Positions 8,137 to 13,174 of a DNA stretch of 13,174 bases are shown here, piece by piece. Numbering within the stretch: position 1 is the first letter of the stretch; each line of letters opens with the position of its first letter. The DNA is taken from positions 1 to 13,174 of the forward strand of contig JAEZHS010000336.1 in the NCBI GenBank assembly GCA_023436825.1, in the 5' to 3' direction. A program made the translations under genes and the position numbers. The notes under the pieces are model-generated. The model was given only the letters and a program-made list of their open reading frames with translations, was not told where the DNA came from and did not search any database. This DNA is from Pseudomonadota bacterium (GTDB lineage: Bacteria; Pseudomonadota; Alphaproteobacteria; Reyranellales; Reyranellaceae).

Positions 8137-8925
8137 ATGCTGAAGCGCCTGTTTGCGCCCAGCGAGGCGCGCGACGTCATCCTGGTTCTCGCCATCACCC
8201 TTCTTCTATGGGAGGGCGGGGTGTGGCTGTTCCAGCCGCCGCCCCTGATCCTGCCGGCGCCGAGCGCCATCGTCATCGCGTTCCTGCAGACGCCCGGCGT
8301 GTTCATGCGCCAGCTCGGCTTCACGCTGGGCATGACCTGCCTGGGCTTCGCGCTGGCCGTCGTGCTGGGCGTGCTGCTGGCCGTGGCGATCGTCTCGTCC
8401 AAGCTCCTCGAGCGCACGATCTACACCTTGCTGGTGGCGCTCAATTCGATTCCCAAGGTGGCGCTGGCGCCGCTCTTCGTCATCTGGATGGGGACCGGCA
8501 CCGAGCCCAAGGTGGCAATCGCGCTGATGCTTGCCATCTTTCCCATCGTCATCGACACCGTGCTCGGCCTGCGCTCGGTCGATCCGGACATGCTCCATCT
8601 CGCCCGCGTGTCGCGCGCCTCGCCGCTGGTCGTGCTGGCCAAGATCAAGTTCCCCTGTGCGTTGCCCAGCCTGTTCGCCGGCATGAAGGTCGGCATCTCC
8701 TTCGCACTCGTCGGCGCCATCGTCGGCGAGTTCGTGGCCGGCAGCAAAGGACTGGGGTTCCAGATCCTGGTGGCGCAGGGCCAGTTCGACACCCTGGGGG
8801 TCTTCGTCTGCCTGGTGTTGCTCGGGATCTTCGGCACGCTTCTGTTCTTCGTGCTCGATTATGCCGAGCGCCTCTGCCTGCCGTGGCATGTCTCGCAGCG
8901 CGGCCGCCACAGCACCAGCGAATAA
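8137..8925 (+). CDS. ABC transporter permease, SsuC/TauC-like (BPD_transp_1)
   Basis: The 262-residue integral membrane protein has about six hydrophobic segments (around residues 14-33, 60-87, 93-118, 125-146, 183-201 and 218-243), as expected for this class. The cytoplasmic coupling helix with the EAA-like motif lies at about residues 150-180 ('DMLHLARVSRASPLVVLAKI'), followed by 'PSLFAGMKVGISFALVGAIVGEF', a well-conserved block of the SsuC/TauC group. It forms the channel through which the bound solute enters. The start is three bases after the ATPase stop with AAGGAG six bases before the ATG. It ends the tight operon; a 48-base gap separates it from the patatin gene. Substrate unknown. 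Confidence 0.9.
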   Translation: MLKRLFAPSEARDVILVLAITLLLWEGGVWLFQPPPLILPAPSAIVIAFLQTPGVFMRQLGFTLGMTCLGFALAVVLGVLLAVAIVSSKLLERTIYTLLVALNSIPKVALAPLFVIWMGTGTEPKVAIALMLAIFPIVIDTVLGLRSVDPDMLHLARVSRASPLVVLAKIKFPCALPSLFAGMKVGISFALVGAIVGEFVAGSKGLGFQILVAQGQFDTLGVFVCLVLLGIFGTLLFFVLDYAERLCLPWHVSQRGRHSTSE

Positions 8926-8935
8926 CCGCAAGTCC

Positions 8936-8944
8936 TGCTATCGT
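8936..8944 (+). promoter_or_regulatory. Possible extended -10 promoter before the patatin gene
   Basis: TGC followed by TATCGT (8939-8944) matches an extended -10 element (TGn plus four of six consensus positions). It lies in the 48-base gap between the permease and patatin genes. No good -35 hexamer is found at the right distance. Read-through from the operon is an equally good explanation for expression of the patatin gene. Confidence 0.22.
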
Positions 8945-8962
8945 AGGTGCCGTTCCGCGTTC

Positions 8963-8967
8963 AGAGG
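8963..8967 (+). promoter_or_regulatory. Ribosome binding site deciding the patatin start
   Basis: AGAGG lies six bases before the ATG at 8974. A GTG at 8947 opens the same frame nine codons earlier but has no comparable site. It would also place nine extra residues before the twin-arginine motif. The ATG at 8974 is therefore preferred. Confidence 0.6.
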
Positions 8968-8973
8968 CATTTC

Positions 8974-10071
8974 ATGACTGGTCCGACTCGCCGCCGCTTC
9001 ACGCAATCCGCAGCGTCCGGCGTGGCCGGCCTCGCCGCTGCGACGCCATTCGTCGGCACTACCGCGCATGCCCAGCCGGCGGGCTACGACGCCGATGCGA
9101 TGGCGGCGGAGATCTCCGCCCGCCTGTTCGCCGGCGACGGGCTTGCCCGGCCGGCGCCGGAGCGGCCGACTGTCTCCGACCTCGCCAAGGGACTCGACCG
9201 AACTCTCGTGCTCGGCGGCGGCGGTGAATACTACGTCGCCTGGTACTGCGGTTTCCTGCACGGACTGCTGGAGCACAATGTCGACCTCGACATCGCGGAG
9301 ATGATCGTCGGCACGTCGGCCGGCGCCTATGCCGGTTCGGCGCTGTCCTCGGGTCATTTCAAGCACCTGCGGCGCATGTTCGACATATCGGCTCATTTCC
9401 CGGGCCTGTTCGCCAAGCTGGCGCCGGTCACGGACCCCAACCTCAGCCAGAAGCGCGCGCAGGAGATCAATTTCAACGTGAAGGACGGCAGCCCGGCTTC
9501 GATCCGCGCCATTGGCCGGGCAGCGCTCGCCGCCGACAACCGGCTCAACGGCAATGGCGTGGAACGTCTCGCCTGGCTGCTCACCGACGACAGCCGCAGC
9601 GACTGGCCGGTCGCCAAGATGTTCACGACCTCCAACGATTGCTACACGGGCGAGCGGCTGGTCGTCGGCCAGGCGGTGGCGCGTCGCAACGGCATTCCGC
9701 TCGCCCATGCCGCTGCGGCCAGCTCCTCGCTGCCCGGCGCGATGGGTCCGACCTTGCTCGGCCAGCGTTATTGCATGGACGGCGGCATCGCTCGCACGTG
9801 GGCACACACCGACGTCGTCGCCGGGTCGAAGCGGGCGCTGGTGATCACCCTCACCAACGGCTACGAGGGCGCGCTGCTGAGCGGCATCCCGCACAACATC
9901 CACGACGAGATGAAAGCGCTCGAAGCCACCGGCACCAAGGGCATGCTCATCATTGCCGGAACGCCGCCCGGGGTGAACCTTCTCGACCCGAAGCAGATCA
10001 AGCCGGCCCTCAGCGCCGGCTTCGAGCGCGCGAAGATCGAGGCGCCGAAGATCCGCGCCTTCTGGGCATGA
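8974..10071 (+). CDS. Patatin-like phospholipase/acyl hydrolase with Tat signal peptide
   Basis: The 365-residue protein begins with a twin-arginine export signal: TRRRFTQ at about residues 5-11, a hydrophobic stretch, and an AHA|Q cleavage site at 33/34. It is thus predicted to fold in the cytoplasm and be exported. The mature domain has the patatin catalytic layout. A glycine-rich oxyanion loop GGGGE lies at 81-85, followed by 'VAWYCGFLHGLLE'. The nucleophile elbow GTSAG has Ser115, and the DGG motif has Asp269, forming the Ser-Asp dyad. Such enzymes hydrolyse acyl esters of phospholipids or related lipids. The usual Arg or Lys after the glycine run is Glu here, as in some bacterial subgroups. 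The gene is convergent with the aminotransferase gene, with only ten bases between stops. It has no obvious functional link to the upstream importer and may simply be downstream of it. Confidence 0.85.
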   Translation: MTGPTRRRFTQSAASGVAGLAAATPFVGTTAHAQPAGYDADAMAAEISARLFAGDGLARPAPERPTVSDLAKGLDRTLVLGGGGEYYVAWYCGFLHGLLEHNVDLDIAEMIVGTSAGAYAGSALSSGHFKHLRRMFDISAHFPGLFAKLAPVTDPNLSQKRAQEINFNVKDGSPASIRAIGRAALAADNRLNGNGVERLAWLLTDDSRSDWPVAKMFTTSNDCYTGERLVVGQAVARRNGIPLAHAAAASSSLPGAMGPTLLGQRYCMDGGIARTWAHTDVVAGSKRALVITLTNGYEGALLSGIPHNIHDEMKALEATGTKGMLIIAGTPPGVNLLDPKQIKPALSAGFERAKIEAPKIRAFWA

Positions 10072-10081
10072 GCCCCTGAGC

Positions 10082-11275
10082 CTACCGCCGTGAACCAGGC
10101 GCGGTGTCGCGCAAATAGGTGAGGGCAGCCTGCACGCCGCCGGTCTTGTGCGGCACCTTGGCGAGGCCCAGCGCCATCTCGACGCCCGACAGCGTGCCCA
10201 GCAGCATGAGGTCGTTGAAGTCGCCGAGATGGCCGATGCGGAAGACCTTGCCCGCGACCTTGCTGAGGCCCTGGCCCAGCGACAGGTTGAAGTTCTCGAG
10301 CGCGACCTTGCGGAAGGCGTCGGCATCGTGGCCCTCGGGCATGACGATCGCCGTCAGCGAACCCGAGTAGGCGTTGGGATCGCTGCACAAGATCTCCAGG
10401 CCCCAGGCGTTCACGGCCGTGCGCGTCGCTTCGGCATGTCGCGCATGGCGGGCGAAGACGGCGTCGAGCCCTTCCTCCAGAAGCATGTCGCAGGCTTCGT
10501 TGAGGCCGTAGAGCAGGTTGGTGGCGGGCGTGTAGGGGAACCAGCCGTTGGCGTTGGCCGCCAGCATCTCCTCCCAGTTCCAGAAGGCCTTGGGCATCTT
10601 CGAGCTTTTGGACGCCGCGACCGCCTTTTCGCTGACGGCGTTGAAGGAGAGGCCCGGCGGCAGCATCAGGCCCTTCTGCGAGCCCGCGACCGTCACGTCG
10701 ACGCCCCAGGCATCGTGGCGGTAGTCGATCGAACCCAGCGAGGAGATGGTGTCGACCAGCAGGAGGGCGGGGTGCTTCGCCGAATCGATGGCGCGACGGA
10801 CGGCGCCGATGTCGCTGGTGACGCCGGTCGAGGTCTCGTTGTGGACGATGCACACCGCCTTGATGGCGTGGTCCTTGTCCTCCTTCAGGCGCTTCTCGAT
10901 GGCCGCGGGATCGGCGGGCTTGCGCCAGTCGCCGCCCAGGAACTCGGACTTGATGCCGAGCTTGTCGGCCATCTTCTTCCACAGCGAGGCGAAGTGGCCG
11001 GTCTCCCACATCAGCACCAGGTCGCCGGACGACAGCGTGTTGACCAGCGCCGCTTCCCACGCGCCCGTGCCCGACGCCGGATAGACGATCACCGGTTGCC
11101 TGGTCTGGAACACCTGGCGGACGCTTCTAAGTACCTTCCTTGCGAGCGCGTTGAACTCGGGTCCGCGGTGATCGATGGTCGGATGATCCATCGCGCGCAG
11201 GATGCGGTCCGGGACATTGGTCGGCCCGGGGATCTGCAGGAAGTGCCGTCCGCTGGGATGTGAGTTCAGGCGCAT
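10082..11275 (-). CDS. sgaA: Serine-glyoxylate aminotransferase-type PLP enzyme
   Basis: The 397-residue protein is a class V (fold type I) aminotransferase whose sequence closely resembles serine-glyoxylate aminotransferases of the methylotroph serine cycle. Visible elements are 'PGPTNVPDRILRAM' at the start, the phosphate-binding PASGTGAWEAAL (66-77), VHNETSTG (144-151), Asp175 in VDTISSLGS that pairs with the PLP ring nitrogen, the Schiff-base lysine Lys201 in GSQKGLMLPPG, and a carboxylate-binding Arg346 in KVFRIGHLGD. The reaction is serine plus glyoxylate to hydroxypyruvate plus glycine; alanine-glyoxylate or ureidoglycine-glyoxylate activity is possible in close relatives. It is cytoplasmic. 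The ATG at 11275 has AAGGA six bases upstream on the minus strand. The gene is divergent from the GntR gene, whose operator lies in the shared region. No serine-cycle partner genes are in the window, so a role in glyoxylate disposal is also possible. Confidence 0.85.
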   Translation of the reverse strand: MRLNSHPSGRHFLQIPGPTNVPDRILRAMDHPTIDHRGPEFNALARKVLRSVRQVFQTRQPVIVYPASGTGAWEAALVNTLSSGDLVLMWETGHFASLWKKMADKLGIKSEFLGGDWRKPADPAAIEKRLKEDKDHAIKAVCIVHNETSTGVTSDIGAVRRAIDSAKHPALLLVDTISSLGSIDYRHDAWGVDVTVAGSQKGLMLPPGLSFNAVSEKAVAASKSSKMPKAFWNWEEMLAANANGWFPYTPATNLLYGLNEACDMLLEEGLDAVFARHARHAEATRTAVNAWGLEILCSDPNAYSGSLTAIVMPEGHDADAFRKVALENFNLSLGQGLSKVAGKVFRIGHLGDFNDLMLLGTLSGVEMALGLAKVPHKTGGVQAALTYLRDTAPGSRR

Positions 11276-11303
11276 GTGAGATCCTTTCCATCGTCTCGAC
11301 CGG

Positions 11304-11388
11304 AGCCGAGCGCAGCGAGGCGAAGTGGAGAGACCTTGCCGGCGATAGGCAAGCGACTGCGCTCACTTCGTTCGCTTCGCTCAGGGCT
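11304..11388. repeat. Large imperfect inverted repeat with nested hairpin (REP/BIME-like)
   Basis: The left arm at 11308-11327 (GAGCGCAGCGAGGCGAAGTG) pairs with the right arm at 11364-11382 over 18 base pairs, with one mismatch and a one-base bulge. AGCC at 11304-11307 and GGCT at 11385-11388 extend it past a two-base bulge. Inside sits a second hairpin with a six-base stem, CTTGCC at 11335-11340 and GGCAAG at 11348-11353. The GAGCG-AGCGA-CGAAGTG style of sequence resembles short dispersed intergenic elements of GC-rich Proteobacteria. Only one copy is in this window, so the repeat nature across the genome is an inference. It lies between divergent genes, so it is not a terminator for either. 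Confidence 0.6.
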
Positions 11389-11393
11389 GCGAA

Positions 11394-11413
11394 CGAGCTA
11401 CTGGCGTAGCTCG
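11394..11413. other. Perfect 8-bp stem hairpin upstream of the GntR operator
   Basis: CGAGCTAC at 11394-11401 and GTAGCTCG at 11406-11413 are exact reverse complements around a TGGC loop. There is no T-run after it on either strand, so it is not an intrinsic terminator. It sits six bases before the GntR-type palindrome and could be part of the adjacent repeat element, a second protein site, or a leader structure. Confidence 0.45.
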
Positions 11414-11418
11414 CTCTT

Positions 11419-11438
11419 GCATTTTGTATACAACATGC
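11419..11438. promoter_or_regulatory. GntR-type operator palindrome in the divergent promoter region
   Basis: GCATTTTGTATACAACATGC is symmetric at nine of ten base pairs, with a perfect ten-base core TTGTATACAA; only 11423/11434 fails. GntR regulators of the FadR/FCD group typically bind sites of the form TNGTNNNACNA or a close variant such as TTGTATACAA. The site ends 23 bases before the GntR start codon and lies about 145 bases before the divergent aminotransferase start. The most likely role is autoregulation of the GntR and binding-protein genes. The assignment is by motif and position. Confidence 0.7.
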
Positions 11439-11461
11439 CAAACTGAGTCCATAGGCTCCGG

Positions 11462-12133
11462 ATGGACGGTTTCAATATCGCGATCACTCGCTCGACCCTG
11501 CCGCAAGCGGCGGCGGAACGGCTGCGCACCTTGATCATCGAAGGTGCCCTGGCGCCGGGTGCGCGGCTGAACGAGCGGGAGCTCAGCGAGCGCCTCGGCG
11601 TGTCGCGCACGCCGCTGCGCGAGGCCTTTCGCCTGCTGGCGGCCGAAGGCCTGCTGCTGCAGCTGCCCAATCGCGGTGTACAGGTGGTGGCGCTCTCGCG
11701 CGAAGATGTGCGCCATGCCTTTGAAGTGATGGCATCCCTCGAGGGGCTGGCGGGCGAACTCGCCGCGGCCCGAGCCACCGATGCCGATCTCGACGATCTC
11801 AGGATGCTGCAGGGCGACCTGGAAAGCGCCCACAAGCGGCGCGACCTGCCGGGCTACTACCGCGTCAACCGCGCCATCCACGACCGCCTCAACGCCATCG
11901 CCGCCAATCCGGTGCTGGCCCAGACTTACCGCTCGCTCAATGCGCGCCTGCATGCGCTGCGCTTCCGCTCCAACCTGAACGGCGCCAAGTGGAACCGGGC
12001 CGTTGCGGAACATCGTTCCATGCTCGATGCACTTGCGGCGCGCGATGGCGCTGCGCTACGTGACCTTCTCGTCCGGCATCTGCACGCCAAGCTTCAGGCG
12101 GTGCTGGAGACGATGGGGCAAGACAAAGAGTAG
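11462..12133 (+). CDS. GntR-family transcriptional regulator, FCD subgroup
   Basis: The 223-residue protein has an N-terminal winged helix ('AAERLRTLIIEGALAPGARL', then 'ERELSERLGVSRTPLREAFR' at about 38-57, and a wing at LPNRGVQVV) and a C-terminal all-helical FCD domain. SRTPLREA is the hallmark of GntR/FadR regulators. The FCD ligand pocket is represented by Asn136-x3-His140 (NRAIH), His184 (AEHRSML) and His206 (RHLHAKL). The usual first metal ligand is Asp, so Asn at 136 is a variation. FCD regulators generally respond to small organic acids and are repressors released by ligand. A palindromic operator lies just upstream, and the solute-binding protein gene follows after 16 bases, so the target is probably that transport gene and the regulator itself. 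The Shine-Dalgarno sequence is weak. Confidence 0.9.
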   Translation: MDGFNIAITRSTLPQAAAERLRTLIIEGALAPGARLNERELSERLGVSRTPLREAFRLLAAEGLLLQLPNRGVQVVALSREDVRHAFEVMASLEGLAGELAAARATDADLDDLRMLQGDLESAHKRRDLPGYYRVNRAIHDRLNAIAANPVLAQTYRSLNARLHALRFRSNLNGAKWNRAVAEHRSMLDALAARDGAALRDLLVRHLHAKLQAVLETMGQDKE

Positions 12134-12135
12134 TT

Positions 12136-12143
12136 GGGAGGAG
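12136..12143 (+). promoter_or_regulatory. Strong ribosome binding site deciding the Bug protein start
   Basis: GGGAGGAG lies six bases before the ATG at 12150. The same frame is open from 12003, which would add 49 residues inside the GntR gene. The strong site, and the signal peptide beginning right after 12150, fix the start there. Confidence 0.8.
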
Positions 12144-12149
12144 TTACTC

Positions 12150-13136
12150 ATGACGTACAAGACTTCGCGGCGCCGTGCGCTGCAATTCGGCTTGGCCGCT
12201 TCGCTGGCGGCGCCGGCGATAGCGCGGGCTCAACAGGCCTGGCCGAACGGGCCGATCACCTGGATCAACCCGTTCCCGGCCGGCGGCGGCACCGACGTGT
12301 TCGCACGGCCCTTGGCGGCCCAGGTCGGCGACCAGCTCGGCGTACAGGTCATCATCGACAACAAGGGCGGCGCAGGTGGCACGGTCGGCGCCTCGCAGGC
12401 GGCCAAGATGAAGCCCGACGGCCAGACCTTCCTGGTCGGCGCCGTGCATCACACCATCGCGCCGTCGATCTACAAGAGCCTCGACTACGACCTCGAGAAG
12501 AGCTTCGAGCCGATCATCATGATCGCCCTGGTGCCGCAGGTGATCTCGATCAATCCCAACCGCGTGCCGGTGAAGACGGCCGCTGAGTTCATCGAGTACG
12601 TGAAGAAGAATCCCGGCAAGGTGAACTACGCTTCGGCCGGCGCCGGGACGGCGCACCACCTCGCGGGCGAACTGTTCAAGCTCGAGACCAAGACCGATAT
12701 CGTGCACGTGCCCTATCGCGGCGCCGGTCCGGCCATGCAGGACCTGCTGGCCGGCAATGCCGACATGATGTTCGACGGCATGGGCACGTCGGCGCAGCAG
12801 ATCAAGGCCGGCAAGCTCGCGGGCCTCGCAGTCGCCACGCCCAAGCGGACGGCGGAGTTCCCCGACATGCCGACAGCCGCCGAGATCGGCGTGCCGAACT
12901 GGATCGTCTCGACCTGGTATGGACTGTGGGCCGTCAAGGGAACGCCGGAGCCCATCGTCGATCGCATGTACCAGGAGGTCGTGAAGGCGTTGAACAATCC
13001 CAAGCTCCAGACCATCTGGAAGGAACAGACGGCGCAGGTCGGCGGCGAGTCCCGCGCGGACTTCGCCAAGCGGATCCGCGCCGAGATCGAGAAATGGCAG
13101 AAGGTCGTTGACGCGGCCGGAGTGAAGCTGGACTGA
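12150..13136 (+). CDS. Bug/TctC-family tripartite tricarboxylate transporter substrate-binding protein
   Basis: The 328-residue protein is of normal length for the Bug (TctC) family. It begins with a twin-arginine-like signal (SRRRALQ at residues 6-12, a hydrophobic stretch, ARA|Q cleavage near 27/28), so export by Tat is possible. The mature domain has the family blocks: PFPAGGGTDVFAR (about 41-53) in the ligand-binding loop, 'NKGGAGGTVGASQAAK', 'VNYASAGAGTAHHLAGELFK' and 'VPYRGAGPAMQDLLAGNADMMFD'. Bug proteins bind small carboxylates or related solutes in the periplasm and pass them to a TctA/TctB membrane pair, or act as sensors. No TctA or TctB gene is visible before the window ends, so it may be an orphan receptor or its partners may lie beyond. 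It follows the GntR gene by 16 bases and is probably controlled by it. The ligand is unknown. Confidence 0.92.
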   Translation: MTYKTSRRRALQFGLAASLAAPAIARAQQAWPNGPITWINPFPAGGGTDVFARPLAAQVGDQLGVQVIIDNKGGAGGTVGASQAAKMKPDGQTFLVGAVHHTIAPSIYKSLDYDLEKSFEPIIMIALVPQVISINPNRVPVKTAAEFIEYVKKNPGKVNYASAGAGTAHHLAGELFKLETKTDIVHVPYRGAGPAMQDLLAGNADMMFDGMGTSAQQIKAGKLAGLAVATPKRTAEFPDMPTAAEIGVPNWIVSTWYGLWAVKGTPEPIVDRMYQEVVKALNNPKLQTIWKEQTAQVGGESRADFAKRIRAEIEKWQKVVDAAGVKLD

Positions 13137-13174
13137 GCACGCTGACGCACATTGCCGGCCCTCCGGCCATTGTC
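13137..13174 (+). other. Non-coding tail with a short GC-rich hairpin
   Basis: GCCGG at 13154-13158 and CCGGC at 13163-13167 can pair around a CCCT loop, 17 bases after the Bug gene stop. There is no T-run before the window ends, so a terminator cannot be claimed. Nothing else is seen here. Confidence 0.25.

Noticed and set aside
7758..9227. 489-codon plus-strand frame spanning the ATPase, permease and patatin starts
   Set aside because: It is out of frame with three genes that each have full motif sets, and its translation is Arg/Ala/Pro/His-rich without domains.
10072..10081. Possible shared terminator between the convergent patatin and aminotransferase genes
   Set aside because: Only ten bases separate the stops, with no hairpin or T-run in the gap.
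10148..11263. 371-codon plus-strand open frame opposite the aminotransferase gene
   Set aside because: It is antisense to a complete PLP enzyme with lysine, aspartate and arginine active-site residues in place. The frame has biased composition and no domain.
12003..12149. N-terminal extension of the Bug protein gene
   Set aside because: The added residues overlap the GntR gene in another frame and precede a normal signal peptide. The strong ribosome site at 12136-12143 supports the ATG at 12150.

Overview
The window is GC-rich, gene-dense chromosomal DNA. Most genes are packed end to end with ATGA-type overlaps, and the only sizeable non-coding gap is about 190 bases. Codon use, TctC/Bug and NMT1-type solute-binding proteins, and HyuA/HyuB-type catabolic genes suggest a metabolically versatile Alphaproteobacterium of soil or water (Reyranella- or Bradyrhizobium-like). 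That placement is an inference from general character, not from a marker gene. I see no rRNA, tRNA, CRISPR array, transposase, phage gene or origin.

Layout. (1) Bases 1-1718: the 3' part of a metal-dependent amidohydrolase, translationally coupled to an FAD-dependent aromatic-ring-type monooxygenase. (2) Bases 1719-1787: an AT-rich control region with a sigma70-like promoter and a 20-bp near-perfect palindrome just before the next operon. (3) Bases 1788-8925: a tight six-gene operon encoding a HyuA/HyuB (hydantoinase/oxoprolinase-type) ATP-dependent enzyme pair, a TetR-family repressor, and a complete ABC importer of the nitrate/sulfonate/taurine/pyrimidine-precursor type (binding protein, ATPase, permease). 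(4) Bases 8974-10071: a Tat-exported patatin-like lipid hydrolase. (5) Bases 10082-11275, minus strand: a serine-glyoxylate-type aminotransferase, convergent with the patatin gene. (6) Bases 11276-11461: an intergenic region rich in inverted repeats and ending in a GntR-type operator. (7) Bases 11462-13136: a GntR/FCD regulator followed by a Bug/TctC-family periplasmic binding protein.

How the parts may work together. The central operon reads as an uptake-and-ring-opening module. The ABC system would import a small polar, probably nitrogen-containing ring compound, and HyuAB would hydrolyse its cyclic amide bond at the cost of ATP. The TetR protein, encoded mid-operon, would repress from the palindrome overlapping the promoter until ligand appears. 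The upstream monooxygenase and amidohydrolase could act on the same compound or its products, but lie ahead of the promoter and may form a separate unit. The right-hand part looks like an independent unit: a GntR/FCD regulator controlling a solute-binding protein and perhaps the divergent aminotransferase, via a palindrome centred on TTGTATACAA. The substrates of both modules cannot be read from sequence.

I did not find a clearly novel multi-gene system. The most useful leads are the predicted HyuAB/TetR/ABC regulon with its operator, the Tat-exported patatin, and the large imperfect inverted repeat before the GntR gene.
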